Origin: Streptomyces asoensis | GTDB taxonomy: Bacteria > Actinomycetota > Actinomycetes > Streptomycetales > Streptomycetaceae | Length of the DNA stretch: 64,000 nt | Assembly: GCF_016860545.1 (NCBI RefSeq) | Contig: NZ_BNEB01000005.1 | Coordinates: 496,001 to 560,000, forward strand | Direction: 5' to 3' | Shown here: positions 35,981 to 44,471 of the stretch, piece by piece | Layout of the letters: every line of letters begins with the position of its first letter | Numbering within the stretch: position 1 is the first letter of the stretch | The notes under the pieces: model-generated | What the model saw: the letters and a program-made list of their open reading frames with translations, nothing else | The model's database searches: none | Told to the model about the DNA's origin: nothing | Position numbers and translations under genes: made by a program

Positions 35981-36358
35981 ATGCGTATCGGGGAGCTCGC
36001 GGCGCGAGCCGGGGTCAGCGTCCGGTCCCTTCGCTACTACGAGGAACAGGGCCTGCTCACCAGCGCGCGCAGTACCGGCGGACAGCGGCACTACACCGAG
36101 GTCCACATCGAGCGGGTCACGTTCCTCCAGCGGATGTACACCGCCGGGCTGTCCAGCCGGACGATCGCCGAACTGCTGCCGTGCGTCGACTCGCCCAGCG
36201 CGGAGAACGCCGATGCCGCGCTGCTCCGGATGGCCGAGGAGCGCGAACGGCTCTCCGAGCACATCGCCGAGCTCCTCCGCACCCGCGACGCCCTCGACGG
36301 CCTGATGGCCACGAACCGGGCTTTCCGCGAGCGTCTGAACTCGCCCGTATCGGGCTGA
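35981..36358 (+). CDS. MerR-family transcriptional regulator
   Basis: A small regulator of 125 residues. The N-terminal winged helix reads MRIGELAARAGVSVRSLRYY, then EEQGLL and GGQRHY, the MerR signature. A coiled-coil dimerisation helix occupies the C-terminal half (AEERERLSEHIAELLRTRD). No metal-binding Cys cluster is present, so it is more likely an organic-compound or redox sensor than a metal sensor. The ATG at 35981 begins exactly at the conserved domain and GAAGGCGGG precedes it. It is divergent from the ene-reductase and probably controls it through the dyad at 35918. Confidence 0.92.
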   Translation: MRIGELAARAGVSVRSLRYYEEQGLLTSARSTGGQRHYTEVHIERVTFLQRMYTAGLSSRTIAELLPCVDSPSAENADAALLRMAEERERLSEHIAELLRTRDALDGLMATNRAFRERLNSPVSG

Positions 36359-36552
36359 GCAGGGCACGGAAGAGGGGCATCGCCGAGGTCGGCGGGCGGA
36401 CCAGCTGTTCGCCCGTGGATTCCCCCTGGCGTGAACCCGGTTGCTCTCTGCGAGAGTTCGCGGTGAGTACGTACCGAATACGCGCAACGCCGTGAGCTGC
36501 TACACGGCTCACCGCCCCGCTCGGCGGACACCGGACAGAAAGCGACACGCTT

Positions 36553-37329
36553 GTGAAGGCCATGCGGCTGCTCACCATGAACGCCCTCTACACCGGCGAT
36601 GTCCCGGCCCGGCTGCGTGCGCTCGGAGCGGCCCTCGACCGGTCCGACCTCGACATCGTCTGCTTGCAGGAGGTCATGTACCGCCGCCACGCCCGGCTGC
36701 TCCGCCGCGCCGCTCCCGCGTACCGGTACGTCGCCTGCTCGGGCACGGCGCTGCTCAAGGGCGGCCTGGTGCTGCTGTCCCGGTGGCCGATCAGCCGATA
36801 CCGCTTCGTGCGCTACCCGACGACGGGTCCGGTACGCGGCGAACTCCTCATGCGCAAGGGCGCCCAGCTGGCGTCCGTCGCCACCCCGGCGGGCGAACTG
36901 GTCGTCGTGAACACCCACTTGTCGGCCAACCGCGACGACGACTGGTCGCCCACGAACCGGTACACGCGGATCGCGGCCGGCGAACTGGCCCGGCTCGCCT
37001 CGCTGATCGCGGCCGTCGACCCGTCCCTGCCCGTCGCCGTGGTCGGTGACCTGAACCTCCCGCGCGAGTCGGCGGCGCTCACCGACTTCATCACCGCCGC
37101 CGGGCTGAGCGACGTCCTCGCCGGCGACACGCGTCCCACCTACCGGCCCACACCTGGATGGCCGTCACCGCCGGCCCTGGACCACATACTGATCCGGTCC
37201 GCAGCCGGAGAGACACTGACCGGCAGCGCCGACTTGGTGTTCCAGGAAGAGGTGACACTGCCCGACGGCCGCCAGACCCACCTGTCCGACCACTACGGCG
37301 TCCAGGCGCAGTTGACCCGGTCGAAGTGA
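36553..37329 (+). CDS. Endonuclease/exonuclease/phosphatase-fold hydrolase
   Basis: A 258-residue metal-dependent phosphoesterase of the EEP superfamily. The motifs run in order: LTMNALY, LQEVM near residue 40 (metal Glu), NTHLSAN near 120, GDLNLPRE near 165, LDHILIR near 212 and the final SDHYGV near 250, giving the complete active site. Family members cleave nucleic acids, sphingomyelin or phosphoinositides; the substrate here cannot be told. There is no signal peptide. The GTG at 36553 is preceded by a weak AGAAAG; an ATG at 36562 is possible. It is followed after 12 bases by the serine hydrolase and may be co-transcribed with it. Confidence 0.85.
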   Translation: MKAMRLLTMNALYTGDVPARLRALGAALDRSDLDIVCLQEVMYRRHARLLRRAAPAYRYVACSGTALLKGGLVLLSRWPISRYRFVRYPTTGPVRGELLMRKGAQLASVATPAGELVVVNTHLSANRDDDWSPTNRYTRIAAGELARLASLIAAVDPSLPVAVVGDLNLPRESAALTDFITAAGLSDVLAGDTRPTYRPTPGWPSPPALDHILIRSAAGETLTGSADLVFQEEVTLPDGRQTHLSDHYGVQAQLTRSK

Positions 37330-37341
37330 CGCCTCGCAACG

Positions 37342-38184
37342 ATGGAAGACATGCGTATCCCTACTTGTGTGTTCAGCAGTACGGCCGAACCGGCCGTCCG
37401 CGACGGTCATGCCCTCGACCGCTTCGTGCAGATCGGCTCACTCACCAAGGTCGTCACCGGGACGGCACTGGTGCAGATGGCCGCGGCCGGGGTCCTCGCA
37501 CTCGACGACCCGGTCGAACGCTGGCTCCCGGCAGTCCCCAGGAGCGGGATCACGCTCCGGCATCTTGCCCGCCACACTTCCGGCCTTCCCCGGCTGCCTC
37601 CCGGCCGCCTTTCCCGCCGGGACCCCTACGCGGCGTTCGACCGGCCTGCCCTGGACCGGCTGCTGCCTCGCCTCGCTGCGCTCGCCGTGCGCCCCCCGGG
37701 CCGGGAAGAGGAGTACTCCAACCTCGGCTACGCCGTGCTCGGCGCCGCGCTGGCCGCGGCCTCCGGGACGGCGTACGAGGATCTGGTGACCGAGTACGTC
37801 CTGCGGCCGCTGGATCTCACGGAGATCACCGCCACCCCTGATCCGAACCGGCGCCTGCTGGCCCCGGGACGCGCGGGACGACCGCGCAGGCCGTGGACGA
37901 TGAGCGGCGCGATCCTGCCGGCGGGAGGGCTGTGGGCTACTCCCCGCGCGGCGGCCGACCTGGTGGTACGCCTCCTGGTGGAGCGCAGGTTGGGGGATCC
38001 CGCCCCGAGTTGGCAGACGGCGGGACCCCTGCACTGGCACAACGGAGCCGTACGCCACGCCTCGGTCTTCACCGGAGCGACGGACGACGGCCACTGGGTG
38101 ATGATCCACCAGCTCAACGCCCCGCCGGACCACACCGATCGGACAGGCATTGCGCTGCTGAAAGAGGCAAGGACGCCTTCCTGA
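37342..38184 (+). CDS. Beta-lactamase-fold serine hydrolase (class C / esterase-like)
   Basis: A 280-residue protein of the serine beta-lactamase/penicillin-binding-protein-like superfamily. It has the nucleophile motif SLTK near residue 33 and the second motif YSN near 126. The third motif (usually KTG or HxG) is not clear. Compared with full class C enzymes (about 360 residues or more) it is short and begins almost at the SxxK helix, so the N-terminal lobe is reduced. There is no signal peptide. It could be an esterase, a D-amino peptidase relative or a partly degraded gene. The ATG at 37342 was chosen; the ATG at 37351 is also possible. It follows the phosphoesterase gene closely. Confidence 0.75.
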   Translation: MEDMRIPTCVFSSTAEPAVRDGHALDRFVQIGSLTKVVTGTALVQMAAAGVLALDDPVERWLPAVPRSGITLRHLARHTSGLPRLPPGRLSRRDPYAAFDRPALDRLLPRLAALAVRPPGREEEYSNLGYAVLGAALAAASGTAYEDLVTEYVLRPLDLTEITATPDPNRRLLAPGRAGRPRRPWTMSGAILPAGGLWATPRAAADLVVRLLVERRLGDPAPSWQTAGPLHWHNGAVRHASVFTGATDDGHWVMIHQLNAPPDHTDRTGIALLKEARTPS

Positions 38185-38268
38185 CGCCCGCTTGTACGCC
38201 GCAGCGCAGAACTCCCCCACCCCCGCCGCTCCAGCTCGGCCGTTCGTGTCCGGTGGGGGCGGCTCGTG

Positions 38269-39288
38269 TCAGCGGCGGCGTTGGCCGGTGCGGAGTTCGA
38301 AGTCGCCGTAGCTGTTGTCGACCGGGTTGACGGTGACGCCCGGTGCGACGATCTCGTCGATGGCGTCGAGCACGTCGGAGGAGACAGTGATGTCGGCGGC
38401 GGGCAGGAACGCCTCCAGCTGCTCCATGGTGCGCGGCCCGATGATCGCCGAGGTGACGCCCGGGTGGTTGATCACGAAGGCGACGGCCAGGTCGATGAGG
38501 GAAAGACCGGCTTTCTCCGCGAGGACGGCGAGCTGTTCGACCGCGTCGAGCTTGCGCTGGTTCGCGGGGGTGCTCATGTCGAAGCGGGCCTGGGGGCGGG
38601 CAGCCGAGGCGGGGCCTTCGACGGCGTTCTTGCGATAGCGGCCCGAGAGCCAGCCGCCGGAGAGCGGGCTGTAGGTGAGGGTGCCCATGCCGTGGCGGCG
38701 CACCGTGGGCAGCACGTCCTCCTCGATGCCGCGGACCAGGATCGAGTACGGCGGCTGCTCGGTGACGAAGCGTTCCAGGTGCCGCTCGCGCGAGGTCCAC
38801 TGGGCTTCGACGATCTGCGAGCCGGAGTAGGAGGAGGAGCCGATGTAGCGGACCTTGCCCTGGCGGACGAGGTCGGTGAGGGCGCCGAGGGTCTCGGAGA
38901 CGTCCGTGTCGTGGCCGGGCCGGTGGACCTGGTAGAGGTCGATGTGGTCGGTGCCGAGCCGCCGCAGGGAGTTCTCGACCTCGCGGATGATCCAGCGGCG
39001 CGAACCGCCACGCCGGTTGGGGTCGTTCGGGTCCATGGGCATGAAGAACTTGGTGGCCAGGAAGACGTCCTCGCGGCGGCCCTTCAGTGCCTTGCCGACG
39101 ATCTCCTCCGAGACTCCGCCGGAGTAGACGTCCGCCGTGTCGACGAAGTTGATGCCCGCGTCGAGGGCGCGGTGGATGATCCGGATGGAGTCGGTCTCGT
39201 CCTCGTTGCCCCAGGGGCCGAACATCATCGCGCCGAGGCACAGCGGGCTGACCTGGACGCCGGTACGGCCCAGCGGTCGGTACTGCAT
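38269..39288 (-). CDS. Aldo/keto reductase
   Basis: An NADPH-dependent TIM-barrel oxidoreductase of 339 residues, of the AKR group often annotated as YhdN/potassium-channel-beta-like. Features include LGRTGVQVSPLCLGAM at the N-terminus, the catalytic Asp in NFVDTADVYSGG near residue 50 with Tyr, Lys in ATKFF near 80, His in YQVHRPG near 120 and the cofactor-binding SAIIGPRTMEQLE near 285. The ATG at 39288 is in good context after AGGAGAA. It lies 48 bases downstream of the HTH regulator gene on the same strand, so the two probably form an operon. The substrate is unknown. Confidence 0.92.
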   Translation of the reverse strand: MQYRPLGRTGVQVSPLCLGAMMFGPWGNEDETDSIRIIHRALDAGINFVDTADVYSGGVSEEIVGKALKGRREDVFLATKFFMPMDPNDPNRRGGSRRWIIREVENSLRRLGTDHIDLYQVHRPGHDTDVSETLGALTDLVRQGKVRYIGSSSYSGSQIVEAQWTSRERHLERFVTEQPPYSILVRGIEEDVLPTVRRHGMGTLTYSPLSGGWLSGRYRKNAVEGPASAARPQARFDMSTPANQRKLDAVEQLAVLAEKAGLSLIDLAVAFVINHPGVTSAIIGPRTMEQLEAFLPAADITVSSDVLDAIDEIVAPGVTVNPVDNSYGDFELRTGQRRR

Positions 39289-39336
39289 GGAGGGGTTCTC
39301 CTCTTCCGTGGGGGTCGGTCGTATTCCGGGTGGGGG

Positions 39337-40233
39337 TCAGTCGTTGCCGGAGGGCACGACCGCGCCGGTGGTCGTCCAGCTCGCGAGCAGGTTCAGGGCC
39401 TGCTGTTCCGGAGAGTCCGGCTCGGGTGTGTAGAAGTTGAGCCGCAGGCCGGGGTCGGAGGGCAGTTCCAGCGCCTCGTAGGGCAGTGCGAGATCGCCGA
39501 CGAGCGGATGGTGGAGCTTCTTCAGGCCGGAGCGGTGGAACTTCACGTCGTGCCGTGCCCACCTGCGGGCGAAGTCGCCGCTGCGGCTGGTCAGTTCGCC
39601 GATCAGGTCGGTGAGGGCCCTGTCGTGCGGCGCGCGGCCCGTCTCGGTGCGCAGGAAGGCGACGGCATCGTCGGCGCCCTTGTCCCAGTCGACCCAGAAG
39701 TCCTGGCTGGCGGGGTCGAGGAACAGGAAGCGGGCGCTGTTGACCGGTCCGCGTTGCGCGAACAGCGGTGAGTCGAAGAGCGGCGCGTACAGCGCCCGGC
39801 CCAGGGCGTTGGCCGCCATGACGTCGAAGCGGGCGTTGCGGACGAACGCCGGGACGCCGGTCATCGAGTCGAGCAGCCGCAGGATCGTCGGCCGGACGCG
39901 CGAGGAGGTCACCGCCGACCGCCGGCCGGACGGGCCGGCGGCGCGGGCCAGATCGTAGAGGTGGGTGCGTTCGGCCTCGTTGAGCTGGAGGGCGTGCGCG
40001 AGGGCTTCGAGGACCGATTCCGAGGCACCGGCGAGGTTGCCGCGTTCCAGGCGCACGTAATAGTCCACGCTCATGCCTGACAGCAGGGCGACCTCTTCGC
40101 GCCGCAGCCCCGCGACACGGCGGTTTCCGCCGTAGACCGGCAGCCCGGCCTGCTCGGGGGTGATCCTGGCCCGCCGGGTGCTGAGGAACTCCCGCACCTC
40201 GGCGGCCACGTCCTTCTTGGTGTGGTCGGTCAT
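39337..40233 (-). CDS. Helix-turn-helix regulator with MmyB-like ligand domain
   Basis: A transcription factor of about 298 residues. The N-terminal XRE-type helix-turn-helix contains RRVAGLRREEVALLSGMSVDY and YVRLERGN. The rest is the MmyB-like PAS-related domain (VMAANALGRALY, FLDPASQDFW, HHPLVGDLALPYEAL). This family commonly controls a neighbouring oxidoreductase. The second ATG at 40233 is preferred because AGGAA lies 6 bases before it, while the first ATG at 40239 is too close to that site. A perfect dyad at 40371 lies upstream, in the gap to the divergent MFS fragment. Confidence 0.88.
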   Translation of the reverse strand: MTDHTKKDVAAEVREFLSTRRARITPEQAGLPVYGGNRRVAGLRREEVALLSGMSVDYYVRLERGNLAGASESVLEALAHALQLNEAERTHLYDLARAAGPSGRRSAVTSSRVRPTILRLLDSMTGVPAFVRNARFDVMAANALGRALYAPLFDSPLFAQRGPVNSARFLFLDPASQDFWVDWDKGADDAVAFLRTETGRAPHDRALTDLIGELTSRSGDFARRWARHDVKFHRSGLKKLHHPLVGDLALPYEALELPSDPGLRLNFYTPEPDSPEQQALNLLASWTTTGAVVPSGND

Positions 40234-40370
40234 GCTCATTTCCTGGTGTCCTCGACGGTCGCGCCCTCGGCGGACGGCCCCCGGCGCCGGCCCTCACACG
40301 GGGACTCCTCTCGATCGGCCCGCCCGGTGTGCCGGTTCATCCACGGTAGGTCGGCCCGGACCGGCCTGCG

Positions 40371-40387
40371 AGGTACTGCCAGTACCT
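40371..40387. promoter_or_regulatory. Perfect dyad AGGTACT-GCC-AGTACCT
   Basis: Two 7 bp arms with a 3-base spacer lie 138 bases upstream of the HTH regulator and 107 bases before the divergent MFS/aldo-keto reductase unit. It is the only strong dyad in the interval, so it is the probable operator of the regulator at 39337. Confidence 0.65.
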
Positions 40388-40493
40388 GGAAGAGCAGTGA
40401 CTCCCACTGTCTTCCCGAGGTGGCGTTGCCTGGGAGACGCCACAGACGGCGGCCCGGGACCGGGCCGCACTCCCGATCGACGCGAGGAAGACC

Positions 40494-41138
40494 GTGCGCA
40501 CAGCAGCCACCCACGACACCGGCGACGCCCTCGCCGGGCCGCTCGCCGGTACGAGCCGTCCGGGCGGGCCCAGCGGCGACCGGACCACCGCCCCGCAGCG
40601 CCAGGCGCGGCCCTCCGCCGAGGGCCCGGCCCGTTCGGCCGGACTGGCCTTCCTGCCGATGACCCTGGTCGATTTCGTCCTCGCGGTCCGGGTGGCGAGG
40701 CTGCTGGAGTGGTTCGGCCGGCCGAGGGTACTCGCCGCGGGGGTCGGGCTGACGGCCGTGGGCATGGCCTGGCTGAGCCGCGTGGACCTGCACACGCCCT
40801 ACCCGACCGGTGTGGCTCTGCCGATGCTGGTCATCGGCGCCGGTCAGGGCCTGGCTCCGGCCCCGATGACCTCCAGCGGCGTCGACGGGGTCGCACCCGA
40901 GGACGCGGGGGCGGGCTCGGGCCTGGTCAACACCGTGCACCAGGTCGGCAGCGCACTGGCCCTGAGCATCCTGACAGCGGCGGCAGCCACCGTCTCCACC
41001 GGTCACTCGGCCGCCGACGTCGCGGCCCGCACGGCCACCGCGCTGACGGGCTCCGCCGTCCTGCTCGCCCTGGCCGTCGCCGCCGTCCTCACCCTGATCG
41101 TGCCCGCAAGGGCGTCCCGCAAGCAAAGGACCATGTGA
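40494..41138 (+). pseudogene. Truncated MFS transporter (C-terminal half only)
   Basis: From about residue 50, a segment GLAFLPMTLVDF to RKQRTM matches the last helices of DHA2-type drug exporters (FLPM, IGAGQGLAPAP, APEDAGAGSGLVNTVHQ). The first helices and the conserved N-terminal loops are absent; instead there are about 48 residues of Thr/Pro/Ala-rich sequence. The total of 214 residues compares with 450-500 for the family. The frame stays open and ends TGA overlapping the next start (ATGTGATG), so the mRNA may still feed translation of the downstream reductase even though the transporter cannot work. The GTG start is nominal. Confidence 0.75.
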
Positions 41139-42022
41139 TGCAGACCCTCACCCTCAACAACGGCGTCGAGATGCCCGCCCTCGGACTGGGCGTCTTCCAG
41201 ACCCCGCCCGACGAGACGATCGCCGCGGTCACGGCCGCGCTGGAGCTCGGCTACCGGCACATCGACACCGCCGCCGCCTACGGCAACGAACGCGAGGTCG
41301 GCCAGGCCCTGCGCCACTCCGGCGTCCCGCGCGACGAGGTCTTCGTCGAAACCAAGATCTGGATCAGCGACTACGGCTACGACGAGACGCTGCACGGCTT
41401 CGACAAGAGCGCCGCCAAGCTCGGCCTCGACCACATCGACCTGCTCATCCTCCACCAGGCGCTCCCCTCGGACTTCGACCGGACCGTCGCCGCCTACCGG
41501 GCGCTGGAGAAGCTCCTGGCCGACGGCAAGGTCCGCGCGATCGGCGTCAGCAACTTCATGACCGACCACCTGAGCGCCCTGCTCGATGCCACCGAGGTCG
41601 TCCCGGCCGTCAACCAGCTGGAGATCCACCCCTACTTCCAGCAGCGCGCCGTCCTCGACTTCGACGACGCCCACGGCATCGTCAACCAGGCGTGGTCCCC
41701 CATCGGCGGCATCACCTTCTACCCCGGCTACGGCGAGGACCGCCGAAGCGTCCTCCAGGACCCGGCCGTCACCCGTATCGCCGAGGCCCACGGCAAGAGC
41801 GCCGCGCAGGTGCTCCTGCGCTGGGGCATCCAGCAGGGCCGCTCGGTCATCCCCAAGTCCACCAAGCGGCACCGCATCGCCGAGAACATCGACGTCTTCG
41901 ACTTCGACCTCGCGGTGGACGAGCTGTCGGCCCTGGACGCGCTGGAGACCGGCCGGCGCGGCGGTCCCGAGCCCGCGGACGTCACCCTCGCCGACTACGG
42001 CCGCGCCATCCCCGAGGCCTGA
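41138..42022 (+). CDS. Aldo/keto reductase (2,5-diketogluconate reductase type)
   Basis: A 294-residue NADPH-dependent aldo/keto reductase, separate in type from the one at 38269. Motifs are GVEMPALGLGVFQ, the catalytic Asp/Tyr in GYRHIDTAAAYGNE near residue 47, Lys in VETKIWI near 74, His in LLILHQALP near 108 and the cofactor site VIPKSTKRHRI near 240. The ATG at 41138 overlaps the MFS fragment's stop by one base and has AAAGGA 7 bases upstream. Translational coupling to the remnant MFS frame is likely. The family reduces keto-sugars and many aldehydes. The gene is intact. Confidence 0.93.
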   Translation: MQTLTLNNGVEMPALGLGVFQTPPDETIAAVTAALELGYRHIDTAAAYGNEREVGQALRHSGVPRDEVFVETKIWISDYGYDETLHGFDKSAAKLGLDHIDLLILHQALPSDFDRTVAAYRALEKLLADGKVRAIGVSNFMTDHLSALLDATEVVPAVNQLEIHPYFQQRAVLDFDDAHGIVNQAWSPIGGITFYPGYGEDRRSVLQDPAVTRIAEAHGKSAAQVLLRWGIQQGRSVIPKSTKRHRIAENIDVFDFDLAVDELSALDALETGRRGGPEPADVTLADYGRAIPEA

Positions 42023-42134
42023 CCTGGGAGCCCGAGCGTGTCCGCGCGGACCTGCGACGTCACGCCCGCACTCCACTGACCGCCCACCCCCCTGACCGCC
42101 CACCCCCTGACACCGCACATCCGAGGAGACAGTC

Positions 42135-43117
42135 ATGAAGGCAGCCATTTTCCGGGGCGAGAAGCACATCGAGCTCGGAGAGCGACCCGACCCCACCGTC
42201 CAGGAGGCGACCGACGCCGTCGTCCGCGTCGTGCGGGGCTGCGTGTGCGGATCCGACCTCTGGTAATACCGCGGCGGGGCGTGAAGGACCTGGCGGTCGG
42301 CGACTTCGTCATCGCCCCCTTCACCTACAGCGACGGCACCTGCCCCGCCTGCCGGGCGGGGTTCGAGTCCAACTGCGCGCACGGAGGGGCCTTCGGCGAC
42401 GGCGAGAACGACGGCGGCCAGGGTGAGAAGGTCCGCGCGCCCTACGCCGACGCGACCCTCGTGAAGGTCCCCGCTTCGGCCGACGGGTTCACCGACGCCC
42501 AGCTCGCCTCCTTCACCGCGCTCTCCGACGTCATGTGCACCGGCTACCACGCCGCCGTGAGCGCGGGCGTGAAGGAGGGCGACACCGTCGCCGTCGTCGG
42601 TGACGGCGCCGTCGGCCTGTCGGCCGTGCTGGCCGCCAAGCTCCTCGGCGCCGGCCGGATCATCGCGCTCAGCCGTCACGCCGACCGGCAGGCTCTGGCG
42701 AAGGAGTTCGGCGCCGACGACATCGTCGCCGAACGCGGTGACGAGGCCGTCACGGCCGTCCTCGGCCTCACCGACGGCGCCGGCGTCGACGCCGCGCTCG
42801 AATGCGTCGGTACCGACCAGTCCATCGGGACGGCAGCCGGCGTCGTCCGCGCCGGAGGCATGATCGGAGCGGTCGGTGTCCCGCTCTACGAGAAGTTCGA
42901 GTACAAGACCCTGTTCTGGAAGAACATCGGCATCAAGGGCGGCGTCGCCCCCGCCCACCACTACATCCCTGAACTGCTGCGGCACGTCCTGGACGCAACG
43001 ATCGACCCCGGACGCGTCTTCGACCACTCCACCGACCTCGACCACATCGCCGACGCCTACGCCGCCATGGACGAGCGCCGCGCGATCAAGTCACTCCTCA
43101 CGATCAGCCGGCCGTGA
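42135..43117 (+). pseudogene. Zinc-dependent alcohol dehydrogenase, broken
   Basis: The ATG at 42135 (GAGGAGA before it) opens 43 codons ending CVCGSDLW followed by TAA at 42264. The remaining enzyme continues in another frame from about 42277 (VGDFVIAPFTYSDGTCPACRAG to the end), with structural-zinc Cys residues, VAVVGDGAVGLSAV cofactor loop and a normal C-terminus. Between them about 25-30 residues are lost, including the catalytic-zinc GHE motif expected there. A stop, a deletion and a frame change together make it non-functional. The downstream frame lacks a ribosome site. It followed the aldo/keto reductase and was probably part of that operon. Confidence 0.85.
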
Positions 43118-43265
43118 ACCCGGAAGGCACCGGTCGTGCGGCCGGGTCGGCTTCGGTCCGTGTCCCGGTGACGGTACCGAGAGCCCGGACGACGGTGATC
43201 GCAGGGGCGTGGGCAGGTGCTGCCCGTCGTCCTGCCCATCGCGCATGACGGCGTCGGCCCGCGGC

Positions 43266-43340
43266 TCACTCCAGCACCAGCAGCACCGTCAGAGCGACGA
43301 GGAGTGAGTCGATGCGGTCGAGGATGCCGCCGGAGCCGGC
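43266..43340 (-). pseudogene. 3' end of a CdsA-like phosphatidate cytidylyltransferase
   Basis: The last 24 codons on the minus strand read GSGGILDRIDSLL and a hydrophobic tail ending VLE, then TGA at 43266-43268. The motif G-x-G-G-[IL]-x-D-R-x-D is the C-terminal signature of CDP-diacylglycerol synthases, followed by the last membrane helix. Nothing of the rest of the enzyme is present; it abuts the truncated aminotransferase at about 43338 in a different frame. This is a deletion junction. Confidence 0.65.
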
Positions 43341-44350
43341 CCACCCGGCAGCCGATCACCCGCTCGGTGACATGGGCGTACTCTCCGTAGCCCGGATCGA
43401 GCAGGAGCACCCGGCTGCGCGGCGTCAGCCACCTGCCGAATGCGCGGAAGATCAGATCGGACGATCCCGCCCCGACGACGAGCGACTCCACCGGTAGCCC
43501 GCGCACCCCGGCGATCTCCGCGAGCAGTCCCTCCGCGCCCGTCGGCGGCGAGGTCCGGGCCGCGCACCCCGGATCCTCCGCGAGGATCGCACGGGCCTCC
43601 GGGGACGGCGGGAACCAGGCGTCCAGCACATCGGCCGCCACCACCTCGTGACGGCGGGTCAGGGTCCGGAAGTCGGTGCCGATCGCCGAGAAGAACGCCC
43701 CGCCGTGCTCGCAGCCGTCGGCCTGCGGCGCGAAGGGCGGGTCGAGCCGCCAGTCGAGGCGCGTCCGCAGCCGCTCCAGGATCCGTCCGTGGCGCTCCGC
43801 GACCGTCCGCGTCAGCTCGGGCACGGAACCGCTGAGGACCTCGAACGACACGGCGCCCGAGCGGACCGTGCGCCCCACCGGCCGCAGTTCCGGCGGCGAG
43901 ATACATGTCGAGCAGCTCCGTGCGCCCCATCGCCACGACGCTGCGGCCGCCCCGCGCCGCCACCCAGCGGAGCGCCGCGTACATGAGCAGGGGTGCCGCC
44001 GCGGTGGACCGCCAGTACGGCTCGACGGTGAGGACGCGGATCTCGAAGGGCGCCTCGTCGGTCAGGACCGGCAGCTCCTCGCGCGTCAGGTACTTGTCGA
44101 GGGAGTAGCGGCCGCCCCAGGGCGGGGTGAGGCTGACGAAGCCGATCCGCGTCTCGCCGCGCGCGGCCACGAGGTACACGTTGTCGCCGTCGAGTCCGTC
44201 GCTCAGTGTTCCCGACGGATCCACCGGATGCCGGCCGAGCTCCTCCGCGTAGACGCGGTGGCGCAGTTCGTGGATCCACTCGCGATCCCCAGCTCCGGCG
44301 TTCGCCCCAGCATGGACGAGCCCGCCGGGACGGCACCTGAGTACCCGTAC
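43341..44350 (-). pseudogene. GNAT / aminotransferase fusion gene, frameshifted and truncated
   Basis: The 5' part (about 44330-43900) encodes a GNAT acyltransferase-like domain: REWIHELRHRVYAEELGRH, ARGETRIGFVSLTPP, IRVLTVEPYWRSTAAAPLL and VVAMGRTELLDMYLAA. At about 43890-43898 one extra base shifts the frame, after which ELRPVGRTVRSG continues into a PLP aminotransferase N-terminus (VVGAGSSDLIFRAF near 43440, LLLDPGYGEYAHV near 43380). The aminotransferase stops at about 43338, well before the Schiff-base Lys, where a CdsA-like tail takes over. No start codon with a ribosome site is seen between the in-frame stop at 44351 and the GNAT domain. The gene is dead. Confidence 0.75.
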
Positions 44351-44471
44351 TCAGCCGGACGGCGGATGCGACGCCGTCCCGTGTCCGGATCGACGACCCG
44401 GACGAGCGGTGGACGCCTGATCGCCAGGAATGCCGGAATGCCGGAATGCCGGAATTTCGGCTCGGGCTCGG

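Noticed and set aside
43057..43338. Continuation of the aminotransferase frame leftwards to 43057
   Set aside because: Left of about 43338 the frame turns into Arg/His/Pro-rich nonsense, while another frame there shows a CdsA-like tail with a stop.
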